DNA from: Pseudomonadota bacterium
GTDB taxonomy: Bacteria > Pseudomonadota > Gammaproteobacteria > Burkholderiales > Rhodocyclaceae
Assembly (NCBI GenBank): GCA_018240785.1
Contig: JAFEFC010000004.1
Location: 27,003 to 91,002, forward strand
Length of the DNA stretch: 64,000 nt
Direction of reading: 5' to 3'
Part shown: positions 32,804 through 39,961 of the stretch, in pieces
Layout: each line of letters starts with the position of its first letter
How positions within the stretch are numbered: the stretch's first letter is position 1
The notes under the pieces: model-generated
What the model was told of the DNA's origin: nothing
Databases searched by the model: none
What the model saw: the letters and a program-made list of their open reading frames with translations, nothing else
Program-made: the position numbers and the translations under genes

Positions 32804-33889
32804 ATGCCTGCTTCCATGAAGATCCACATCGACGACGTCCGCATCAAGGAGATCAAGGAACTCGTGCCGCCGGCCCACGTGCTGCGCGAGTTTCCGGCTA
32901 CCCCCAGGGCGGCGGAGGTCGCCTACGACGCGCGGCAGGCGATTCACCGCATCCTTTACGGTGCCGACGACCGGTTGCTGGTGGTGATCGGGCCATGCTC
33001 GATCCACGATGCCCAAGCGGCGCTGGAATATGCGCACAAGCTCAAGGCGGAGGCCGACCGGCTCAGGAACGACCTGCTGATCGTGATGCGGGTGTACTTC
33101 GAGAAGCCGCGCACCACCGTGGGCTGGAAGGGGCTGATCAACGATCCCTACCTGGACAACAGCTTCCGCATCAACGAGGGCGTGCGCCTGGCACGCAAGC
33201 TGCTGTGGGAGATCAACGAGCTCGGCCTGCCGGCGGGCACCGAGTTCCTCGACATGATCACGCCGCAATACATCGCCGACCTCATCAGTTGGGGCGCGAT
33301 CGGCGCGCGCACGACCGAGAGCCAGGTGCATCGTGAGCTGGCATCCGGCCTGTCTTGTCCGGTGGGCTTCAAGAACGGTACCGATGGCAACGTGAAGATC
33401 GCGGTGGATGCGATCAAGGCGGCGCAGTCGCCGCATCATTTCCTGTCGGTGACGAAGGCGGGGCATTCGGCCATCGTGTCGACGCGCGGCAACGAGGATT
33501 GCCATGCCATCCTGCGCGGCGGCAAGAGCACCAACTACGACGCGGCAAGCGTCGAGGCGGCGTGCAAGGATCTGGCCGCGGGTGGCGTGCCGGCGAAGGT
33601 GATGATCGATTTCTCGCATGCCAACAGCCGCAAGCAGCATCGCCTGCAGATCGAGGTGGCGCGCGACGTGGGGGTGCAGATGGCGAATGGGGACGATCGC
33701 ATCATCGGCGTGATGGTGGAGTCGCATCTGAAGGAGGGGCGTCAGGACCTGATGCCGGGCAAGGAGCTCGAATACGGCAAGAGCATCACCGATGCCTGCA
33801 TCGGCTGGGAGGACAGCGTGGTCGTGCTCGACGTGCTCGCCGAGGCGGTGCGCCAGCGCCGGGTGAAGCGGGCAACGCAGTTCGAGTGA
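32804..33889 (+). CDS. aroG: 3-deoxy-7-phosphoheptulonate synthase (DAHP synthase, class I)
   Basis: This enzyme condenses phosphoenolpyruvate and erythrose 4-phosphate, the first step of aromatic amino acid synthesis. The 361-residue protein is of the AroG/AroF/AroH type. It has LLVVIGPCSIHDAQAALEYA near residue 60 with the metal-binding cysteine, the PEP-binding MRVYFEKPRTTVGWKGLINDP segment, and the metal ligands in MIDFSHANSRKQH near residue 268 and GVMVESHL near 305. The feedback inhibitor cannot be told from inspection. A second ATG at 32816 is a possible start. A clear terminator follows. Confidence 0.95.
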   Translation: MPASMKIHIDDVRIKEIKELVPPAHVLREFPATPRAAEVAYDARQAIHRILYGADDRLLVVIGPCSIHDAQAALEYAHKLKAEADRLRNDLLIVMRVYFEKPRTTVGWKGLINDPYLDNSFRINEGVRLARKLLWEINELGLPAGTEFLDMITPQYIADLISWGAIGARTTESQVHRELASGLSCPVGFKNGTDGNVKIAVDAIKAAQSPHHFLSVTKAGHSAIVSTRGNEDCHAILRGGKSTNYDAASVEAACKDLAAGGVPAKVMIDFSHANSRKQHRLQIEVARDVGVQMANGDDRIIGVMVESHLKEGRQDLMPGKELEYGKSITDACIGWEDSVVVLDVLAEAVRQRRVKRATQFE

Positions 33890-33914
33890 GTCCTGCTTCC
33901 CATGAGCGTGATCG

Positions 33915-33939
33915 AGGCCCGCTGCGTGCGGGCCTTTTT
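33915..33939 (+). terminator. Rho-independent terminator of aroG
   Basis: A perfect eight-pair stem aggcccgc/gcgggcct with a five-base loop (tgcgt) is followed by TTTT, 26 bases after the aroG stop. Confidence 0.9.
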
Positions 33940-34209
33940 GCGCGCACGCAATCGGTGATCGGAGGCCCGCGAGCTGTTGGCCCGCGGCGGACGCGCGGGG
34001 TGTTCCCTCCGCCGGCTGCGGAACTCGCCCTTCAGGCTCGGACAGTCCTCGCCGGCTCCGGGAACACCCCGCGCGTCCGCCGCTACCGTGCGCCAATCCC
34101 CGGAGTGCCGGTGTTCCGCGTCCTGAGCTGGCGATCGAATCCCCGCGTTGCGCCCGGGGCCGGTGTGGGAGCGGACCTGGCCGCGATTCGGTTCGATCCG
34201 CGCTGAATC
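33940..34209. other. Spacer between the aroG terminator and dinB
   Basis: The 270-base stretch is dominated by the long inverted repeat at 33984-34083. I find no convincing protein frame; the plus-strand frame that stays open through it is a continuation of an aroG shadow. I see no LexA-type box (CTGT-N8-ACAG) before dinB. Confidence 0.6.
33984..34083. repeat. Long inverted repeat, perfect 24-base arms
   Basis: The arms at 33984-34007 and 34060-34083 are exact reverse complements for 24 bases; the left arm begins gcggcggacgcgcggggtg. They enclose 52 bases that contain the stretch cgcccttcaggctcggacag. Transcribed, it would make a very stable cruciform or stem-loop. It has the look of a dispersed palindromic intergenic element, but only one copy is seen in this window. 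Confidence 0.9.
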
Positions 34210-35343
34210 ATGCGCAAGATCATCCACTGTGATTGCGACTGCTTCTACGCCGCAGTCGAGATGCGCGACGACCCCTCGCTCGTCGGCAAGCCGCTGGCGG
34301 TCGGCGGGCGGGCGGAGGAGCGCGGCGTGATCGCCACCTGCAACTACGAGGCGCGGGCCTTCGGCGTGCATTCGGCGATGTCGACCGCGCGCGCACTCAA
34401 GCTGTGCCCGCAACTGATCCTGCTGCCGCCGGACTTCACCCGCTACCGCGAGGCCTCGCGCCGCATCCTCGCTATCTACCGTGACTACACGCCGCTGGTG
34501 GAGCCGCTGTCGCTGGACGAGGCCTATCTCGACGTGACTGGCGTCGACTGCTGCCGCGGCTCGGCGACGCTGATGGCTCAGGAGATTCGCTCCCGCATTC
34601 GTGACGAAGTCGGCATCACCGCGTCGGCGGGCATCGCGCCGAACAAGTTCCTCGCCAAGGTGGCGAGCGACTGGAACAAGCCCGACGGGCAGTTCGTGGT
34701 GCGGCCGCAGGATGTCGACGCCTTCGTCGCCGCGCTGCCGGTGAAGAAGATCTTCGGCGTCGGCAAGGTCACCGCGGCAAAGCTGAACCGGCTCGGGGTG
34801 CAAACCTGTGGCGACCTGCGCGCGTGGAGCCTCGCCGACCTGGCGCGCGAGTTCGGCAGTTTCGGCGCCAGCCTGCACCGGCTGTGCCGCGGCATCGACG
34901 ACAGGCCGGTGCGGCCGGACCGCATCCGCAAGTCGCTGTCGGTGGAGACGACCTACACCGTCGACCTGCCCGATCTCGCCGCCTGCCGCGAGGCGATGCC
35001 GGCGCTCATCGACGAGTTCAGGCGGCGCTTCGCACGGGCCCGGGAGACACGGCCGGTGCACAAGGCAGTGGTGAAGATCAAGTTCTCCGATTTCAGCCAG
35101 ACGACGGTGGAGTGTGTGTCGAGCGCGCCGGACGACGTGCTGTGGCTGGCATTGCTCGACGAAGGCCATGCGCGGCGTGCGCGTCCGGTGCGGCTGCTGG
35201 GCGTGGGCGTGCGCTTCGCGGAGGAGGAGGAAAATTCCGGATCGCATGGCCAGATCGGGCTGTTCGACGACGCGTCGGCGTGCGACGATATCAGCGAGCC
35301 GGACATTCAAACGACAAACCGACCTTCGAGGTCATCATCATGA
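34210..35343 (+). CDS. dinB: DNA polymerase IV (DinB, Y family)
   Basis: DinB is a low-fidelity DNA polymerase that copies past damaged bases. The 377-residue protein has the palm motifs IIHCDCDCFYAAVEMRDDP at the N-terminus and LSLDEAYLDVTG near residue 101, which together give the catalytic Asp and Asp-Glu. The GIAPNKFLAKVASDWNKPDG segment and the helix-hairpin-helix FGVGKVTAAKLNRLGV follow. A likely beta-clamp-binding motif, QIGLFD, is near residue 350, followed by a short polar tail. The tail overlaps the start of the ABC transporter gene (ATGA), an unusual coupling for dinB. Residue 9 is Cys where many Y-family enzymes have Ile or Val (DCDCFYA). Confidence 0.95.
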   Translation: MRKIIHCDCDCFYAAVEMRDDPSLVGKPLAVGGRAEERGVIATCNYEARAFGVHSAMSTARALKLCPQLILLPPDFTRYREASRRILAIYRDYTPLVEPLSLDEAYLDVTGVDCCRGSATLMAQEIRSRIRDEVGITASAGIAPNKFLAKVASDWNKPDGQFVVRPQDVDAFVAALPVKKIFGVGKVTAAKLNRLGVQTCGDLRAWSLADLAREFGSFGASLHRLCRGIDDRPVRPDRIRKSLSVETTYTVDLPDLAACREAMPALIDEFRRRFARARETRPVHKAVVKIKFSDFSQTTVECVSSAPDDVLWLALLDEGHARRARPVRLLGVGVRFAEEEENSGSHGQIGLFDDASACDDISEPDIQTTNRPSRSSS

Positions 35344-37214
35344 CCGAGCCGACCTCCGCCGCTCTCGAGGATCCGCAGCCTCACCCGCCCGCCGTCGCCA
35401 TCGACGAAGCCCACGTCCCGCACGAACGCCCCGTCAGCCTGCCGGCCCTCTACAAGGCGCTGTGGCATCACGCGGAAGGGATGCGCAAGGTGATCCTGGG
35501 CGCCTTCCTGCTGTTGCTCGCATCGCAGCTCTTCAAGCTGTTCGTGCCCTGGCTTGCCGGCAATGCGATCAACGCCATCCAGTCGGGCGGCTTGGGTTCG
35601 TTGCCTTCTGCGGCACGCTGGCTCGCGCTGGTGTTCGCTGCCATCGTCGCGAGCTGGCTGCTGCACGGGCCGGGTCGCATCCTGGAGCGCAACGTCGCGC
35701 TGAAGGTGCGCGAGCGGCTGTCGGGCCTGCTCGTGGGGCGGCTGATGTCGGCGCCGCTGGCCTGGCATGAGAGCCATCATTCCGGCGAAGTCACCCACCG
35801 CGTGCAGCAGAGCACCCATGCGCTCTACGACTTCGCGCAGAGCCAGTTCATCTACCTGCAGAACACCGTGCGGCTGGTCGGCCCGATCATCGCGCTGTAC
35901 CTGATCTCGTCGCTGGTCGGCTGGGTGGCGATCGTCGGCTACGGCCTCATCGGCCTGCTGATCACGCGCTTCGACCGCGTCATGATGCGCCTCGCCGTCG
36001 ACGAGAACCGTGCCGAGCGCGCGTATTCCGCTGCGCTGGTGGATGTGCTGGGCAACGTGCTATCGGTGCTGGCGCTGCGCCGCGGCGAAGGCGTGACGCG
36101 GCTGATCGGCGATCGGCTGGTGGCGGTGTTCGGCCCGCTCAAGCGCAGCATCGTGCTGAACGAGGTCAAGTGGTGCTCGGTGGATCTGCTCGCGAGCATG
36201 CTGTGGTGCGTGCTGGTGGCGGTGTATGCGGCCGAGGCTTCCGGCGCGATCGGCGGCGCGGCGGTGGGCGCAGCCGCGTCCGGTATCGCGCTGGGCAAGG
36301 TGTTCATGGTGTACGAATACTCGCAGCAGGCGGGCGGCGTGATCACCGCGATCGCCGCGCACTTCCAGTCGCTGGCGCGCCAGCGCGCGGATTACGCCGC
36401 TGCGCAGCCGCTGTTCGAGGCGCGCGAGGTCGAGGTGCCGGTGGTGCGTTCTTCCTCTTCGGACCACTGGCAGCGCCTGCAGATCGAAGGACTGCGCTTC
36501 GCCCACGCCGGCACGCGCGAAGGGGCGGGTCTTTACATTGACAACCTCGAGCTCGAGCGCGGTCGCCACTACGCCCTGATCGGCCCGAGCGGCGGGGGCA
36601 AGAGCACGCTGCTGCGCCTGCTTGCCGGGCTCGACGAGGCAGCCGAGGGCTCGCTGCATTTCGATGGCGCGCGCGAGTCCGATCCGGCGTCCACCCTGCG
36701 CACCATCGCGACGCTGATCCCGCAGCAGGCCGAGATGTTCGAGGGCACGCTGGCCGAAAACCTGCTGCTCGGCGGCAGCGCGGGGCCGGAACGGATCGCC
36801 GCGGCATTGCGTGCCACCTGTGCCGATCCGCTGGTCGATGGCCTCAAGAGCGGGCTCGCCACCCGGGTCACCGAGGGCGGCTCGAACTGGTCAGGCGGCC
36901 AGCGCCAGCGTCTGGCTCTGGCGCGCGGGGTGCTGGCGGCCGAAGGTTCGTCGCTGGTGCTGTTCGACGAGCCCACCAGCAGCCTCGATCCGGAGACGGA
37001 AGCGAAGGTCTATGGGCGGCTCTTCGAGCACTTCGCCGATGCCACGCTGATCTCGTCGGTACACCGCCTGCATCTGCTTGACCGCTTCGACGGCGTGATC
37101 CTGATGCGCGCGGGCAGGGTGGAGGCGACGGGTAGCGCGTGGCAGCTGGCTCAGTCTTCCGCGCTGTTCCGCGAGATGCTGGCAGCGCAGGGCGAGGCGA
37201 ACACGGGAAGCTGA
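35340..37214 (+). CDS. ABC transporter half-transporter, permease fused to ATPase
   Basis: This 624-residue protein is an exporter-type ABC half-transporter, expected to act as a homodimer in the inner membrane. About six membrane helices cover residues 50-320. The C-terminal nucleotide-binding domain starts near 380 and has Walker A GPSGGGKST near 420, the signature WSGGQRQR near 515, Walker B SLVLFDEPTSSLD near 540 and the H-loop SSVHRLH. The N-terminal 35 residues are a Pro/His-rich cytoplasmic extension. Substrate is unknown. It overlaps dinB by 4 bases, so the two are probably cotranscribed. Confidence 0.9.
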   Translation: MTEPTSAALEDPQPHPPAVAIDEAHVPHERPVSLPALYKALWHHAEGMRKVILGAFLLLLASQLFKLFVPWLAGNAINAIQSGGLGSLPSAARWLALVFAAIVASWLLHGPGRILERNVALKVRERLSGLLVGRLMSAPLAWHESHHSGEVTHRVQQSTHALYDFAQSQFIYLQNTVRLVGPIIALYLISSLVGWVAIVGYGLIGLLITRFDRVMMRLAVDENRAERAYSAALVDVLGNVLSVLALRRGEGVTRLIGDRLVAVFGPLKRSIVLNEVKWCSVDLLASMLWCVLVAVYAAEASGAIGGAAVGAAASGIALGKVFMVYEYSQQAGGVITAIAAHFQSLARQRADYAAAQPLFEAREVEVPVVRSSSSDHWQRLQIEGLRFAHAGTREGAGLYIDNLELERGRHYALIGPSGGGKSTLLRLLAGLDEAAEGSLHFDGARESDPASTLRTIATLIPQQAEMFEGTLAENLLLGGSAGPERIAAALRATCADPLVDGLKSGLATRVTEGGSNWSGGQRQRLALARGVLAAEGSSLVLFDEPTSSLDPETEAKVYGRLFEHFADATLISSVHRLHLLDRFDGVILMRAGRVEATGSAWQLAQSSALFREMLAAQGEANTGS

Positions 37215-37313
37215 CGGGCCGCAGTGCCGGCTGGCACCGCAGGGCCAGGTCGCCGACGCGGATGGCGTCGCTCCTGCGAGAACGTCTGGAGCGAGGACCA
37301 TGGACAGCAAACG

Positions 37314-37340
37314 ACAACGCCACCCGAAGGTGGCGCTGTT
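37314..37340. terminator. Hairpin between the ABC transporter and porin genes
   Basis: gccacc-cgaa-ggtggc with an extra C-G pair makes a seven-pair stem closed by a stable tetraloop, extended by a further imperfect part. It lies in the 148-base convergent spacer, 22 bases beyond the porin stop, and could end transcription from either side. The flanking T content is low. Confidence 0.5.
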
Positions 37341-37362
37341 CATGCGATCGAGATGGAATCGA

Positions 37363-38415
37363 TCAGAAGCTGTGGCGCATGCCGACGGCGAATTCCGTCT
37401 TGTCGCCCAGTTGGGCGCCGTCCTTGACCGCGTTGCTGTACTGGCTGGCGTAGGCGTACAGGCTGGTGCGCTTCGACAGGCCGTGGTCGTACACCACGGC
37501 GAAGCCGCTGCGATTGTCGTCGTAGGCTTTGCTCTTGAACTCGTTGATGTTGCGGGCGGCGTTGGCGCGCTGGTAGGTCGCCATCAGCTTGCCGGCGCTG
37601 CTGACCGGCACGGTGACGCCGGCCATCCAGGCGCGCTCGGTATCGGCGGCGTCCATGAAGTTGCGGTTCTTCAACTGGCCGTAGCCGAGGTGGGCCTTGA
37701 CCACGCCGAAGTCGTAGGTGGCGCCAAGGGCGACGTTCTTGATCGTCTCACCGGTGGCGGCGGTCTTCGTGCTGTCGGAGGCGCGGGCCTGGTCATAGGT
37801 CAGCACCGCCATCAGCGGACCATTGCGGTAGCGCAAGCCGGCGGTGACGGCGCGTTCGTTGTTGTCACTGCCGGAAACTTCCGACCCGTCGCGTCGGGTC
37901 GAATAGCCCACCGCACCCTGAAAGCCTGAGAAGCTCGGCGAGTAGTAGAGCACCGAGTTGTCCAGGCGTTCGGCGACGTTGTCGTAGCCGAAGATGGTCT
38001 TCGGGTTCGCCTGCGAGTAGTTGGTGCCCCACGGTGTCACGCCGCCGCCGAACCACTCGTAGCCCAGCGCGTTCTGGCGGCCGGCACGCACTTCGCCGAA
38101 CTCGCCCGACACGCCGACCCAGCTCTGGCGGCCGAAGGTGCGTCCGCTCTGGTCCGATTCGCCGGTGTCGGCCTTGATGCCCTGTTCGAGCAGGAAGTTG
38201 GCCTTCAGGCCGTTGCCCAGATCTTCGGTGCCGCGGAAGCCGAGGCGCGAACCCGAGGAGATGCCGCTGTCGATCGCGTTGCGGTTCTTCTGGCCGTCGG
38301 CCTTCTGGTACAGGTAGCCGAGATCCATGATCCCGTACACGGTGACGTTGGTCTGGGCGAAAGCAGCGCCGGACAGGCCCGCGGCAATCGCGCCGGCAAT
38401 GAGAGTCTTTTTCAC
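37363..38415 (-). CDS. Outer-membrane porin, betaproteobacterial trimeric type
   Basis: This 350-residue protein is a 16-strand general porin that lets small solutes cross the outer membrane. The signal peptide MKKTLIAGAIAAGLSGAAFA is cleaved before QTNVTVYGIMDLGY, the typical start of betaproteobacterial porins. It has the constriction-loop region (WFGGGVTPWGTNYSQANP), alternating beta-strand patterns throughout and the C-terminal phenylalanine in EFAVGMRHSF required for assembly. Length is normal. A hairpin is present in its presumed leader at 38458-38475. Confidence 0.95.
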   Translation of the reverse strand: MKKTLIAGAIAAGLSGAAFAQTNVTVYGIMDLGYLYQKADGQKNRNAIDSGISSGSRLGFRGTEDLGNGLKANFLLEQGIKADTGESDQSGRTFGRQSWVGVSGEFGEVRAGRQNALGYEWFGGGVTPWGTNYSQANPKTIFGYDNVAERLDNSVLYYSPSFSGFQGAVGYSTRRDGSEVSGSDNNERAVTAGLRYRNGPLMAVLTYDQARASDSTKTAATGETIKNVALGATYDFGVVKAHLGYGQLKNRNFMDAADTERAWMAGVTVPVSSAGKLMATYQRANAARNINEFKSKAYDDNRSGFAVVYDHGLSKRTSLYAYASQYSNAVKDGAQLGDKTEFAVGMRHSF

Positions 38416-38457
38416 TGTTGGATCCTGATGTTTATGAAGGATGGGGAAAGGCGAGCG

Positions 38458-38475
38458 GGCCCGCGACGGCGGGCC
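38458..38475. other. Hairpin in the porin leader region
   Basis: ggcccgc-gacg-gcgggcc is a perfect seven-pair stem with a four-base loop, 43 bases upstream of the porin start. Further upstream, two TGACAG direct repeats lie near 38495-38515. Either could matter for porin control; I see no convincing promoter hexamers. Confidence 0.4.
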
Positions 38476-38629
38476 GTTCGACGCTTTCGACTCTGACAGT
38501 GAAATGTGACAGCCTGGTTAAATGGTTGTTATTTGCAACAGAGAAGCGGGCGAGCTGTGGCGCAACCCAGACAGTGTTGCCGTGTCCAGTACGGGAGATG
38601 CGCGTACGCCGCCGTCGGCTCGCCTCGGG

Positions 38630-39181
38630 TCAGGCGTTCTTGCGCTTCTGCCACAACACGTCGCCACGGCCACCGGCACGGTTCAGCACGCGGCCGAGCA
38701 CGAACAGCAGGTCCGACAGGCGGTTCAGGTACTGGCGCGGTCCGTCGTTGACCGCTTCTTCGAGCGCCAGCGCGACCAGCGCGCGTTCGGCGCGGCGGCA
38801 CACGGTGCGCGCATGATGGGCGAGCGCCGCGGCGCGCGTGCCGCCGGGCAGGATGAAGTCCTTCAGCGGCTCCAGCGGCTCGTTCAGGCGGTCGAGCTCG
38901 TTCTCGAGATGGGTCACCTGCTTGTCGGTGATCATGCTCATGCCCGGGATGCATACCTCGCCGCCGAGGTCGAACAGGTCGTGCTGCGCGTCGGTGAGCA
39001 GGGCGCGCACGTCATCCGGCAGTTCCTCGCACAGCAGCAGGCCGATGATGGCGTTGGTCTCGTCGACTTCACCCAGCGCGTGGATGCGCAGGCTGTTCTT
39101 CGATACGCGCTTGCCGTCGCCCAGGCCGGTGGTGCCGGCGTCGCCGGTGCGAGTGTAGATCTTGGAAAGGCGGTGTCCCAT
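38630..39181 (-). CDS. Cob(I)alamin adenosyltransferase, PduO type
   Basis: This enzyme transfers the adenosyl group of ATP to cob(I)alamin to make adenosylcobalamin. The 183-residue product has the PduO/MMAB signature: KIYTRTGDAGTTGLGDGKRV near residue 7 for ATP binding, VDETNAIIGLLL near residue 39, and RRAERALVALA...QYLNRLSDLLFVLGRVLN near the C-terminus with the conserved arginine and asparagine. Length is normal. A TATAAT -10 and a palindrome lie just upstream. It would serve B12-dependent enzymes elsewhere in the genome; no cobalamin genes are adjacent. Confidence 0.93.
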   Translation of the reverse strand: MGHRLSKIYTRTGDAGTTGLGDGKRVSKNSLRIHALGEVDETNAIIGLLLCEELPDDVRALLTDAQHDLFDLGGEVCIPGMSMITDKQVTHLENELDRLNEPLEPLKDFILPGGTRAAALAHHARTVCRRAERALVALALEEAVNDGPRQYLNRLSDLLFVLGRVLNRAGGRGDVLWQKRKNA

Positions 39182-39199
39182 GGCAGTCCTTGTCGGTGG

Positions 39200-39220
39200 T
39201 TGACGTGAACGTCAATTATA
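39200..39220 (-). promoter_or_regulatory. Promoter -10 and overlapping palindrome of the adenosyltransferase gene
   Basis: On the minus strand TATAAT (39215-39220) is followed at once by a perfect seven-base inverted repeat TTGACGT-tc-ACGTCAA (39200-39215), placed where transcription would start. This is a classic repressor position. The -35 is unclear. Confidence 0.5.
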
Positions 39221-39299
39221 GGGGTAAGGGGTCCAAATTGACTTCGCTGCGGGCCCGGCATACGATGCGATACGCACTGTATTACAGGAAGTCCTCGAC

Positions 39300-39563
39300 A
39301 TGACCCTGTCGATCCGCCTCGATCCCGAGCTCGAGTCCGAACTTGCGCGCGCCGCCGCGCAGACCGGGCGCAGCAAGAGCGAGCTGGTGAAGGCCAGCTT
39401 GCGAGAGTATCTCTCCCGCATCGCACCGCGGAAGACGCCCTACGAGCTTGGCAAGGACCTGTTCGGCGATCCGTCCTCCGCTGCGCCGACGCTCGACCTT
39501 ACCAGCAAGGAGCGCATCCGCAACACCGTCGTGGAGCGGCTGCGTGCTGAGAACGATCGCTGA
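39300..39563 (+). CDS. Ribbon-helix-helix antitoxin (CopG-like)
   Basis: This 87-residue protein begins MTLSIRLDPELESELARAAA and continues GRSKSELVKASLREYL, a standard ribbon-helix-helix DNA-binding domain in residues 1-45. The C-terminal half (ELGKDLFGDPSS...SKERIRNTVVERL) is the type that wraps around a toxin. The PIN toxin gene overlaps its end by 20 bases, so the pair forms one unit. Antitoxins of this kind repress their own promoter; the upstream catacgatgcgatacgcactgtat region (39258-39280) contains short GATACG-like repeats that could be the operator. Confidence 0.88.
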   Translation: MTLSIRLDPELESELARAAAQTGRSKSELVKASLREYLSRIAPRKTPYELGKDLFGDPSSAAPTLDLTSKERIRNTVVERLRAENDR

Positions 39564-39960
39564 CTCCGGGCCACTGATCGCGCTGTTCGAGCCGGCCGAG
39601 CGCAATCACGCACGCGTGCGCAGCTTCATCGAGGATTACGAGGGCGCGCTGCTGACCACCTGGCCGGTGCTGACCGAAGTCGGTCATATGCTCGGTCATT
39701 CGGTCGATCGCCAACTCGCCTTCCTGCAGTGGGTGGAGCGCGGCGGCGTGGAGGTCACCACGCCCGGCGCGGGTGCCGTCTCGCTGATCCGCCAGCTCTC
39801 CGAAAAATACCGCGACCTGCCGATGGACATCGCCGACGGGTCGCTCATTGTGCTCGCGCTCGAAAGTGGCGTGCGCGACATCCTGACACTCGACCGGGAT
39901 TTCGACGTCTATCGTCTGCCCGATCGCTCTCGATTCAACAACATCCTGGCCTCAACCTGA
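39544..39960 (+). CDS. PIN-domain toxin (VapC-like ribonuclease)
   Basis: This 138-residue protein is a PIN-domain RNase. The acidic metal ligands are visible: [15 protein letters not shown] at the N-terminus (Asp), [11 protein letters not shown] near residue 41 (Glu), [14 protein letters not shown] near residue 96 (Asp) and [14 protein letters not shown] near residue 117 (Asp). The start is a GTG at 39544 inside the antitoxin gene; no ATG is suitable. The stop codon ends one base before the alaS ATG, so the toxin operon appears to read straight into alaS. Length is normal. Confidence 0.88.
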   Translation: MLRTIADSGPLIALFEPAERNHARVRSFIEDYEGALLTTWPVLTEVGHMLGHSVDRQLAFLQWVERGGVEVTTPGAGAVSLIRQLSEKYRDLPMDIADGSLIVLALESGVRDILTLDRDFDVYRLPDRSRFNNILAST

Positions 39961-39961
39961 C

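Noticed and set aside
33940-34209. SOS (LexA) box before dinB
   Set aside because: No CTGT-N8-ACAG match or close variant was found in the spacer.
38840-39420. Cobalamin riboswitch before the adenosyltransferase gene
   Set aside because: The 118-base spacer is too short and has no B12-box-like sequence.
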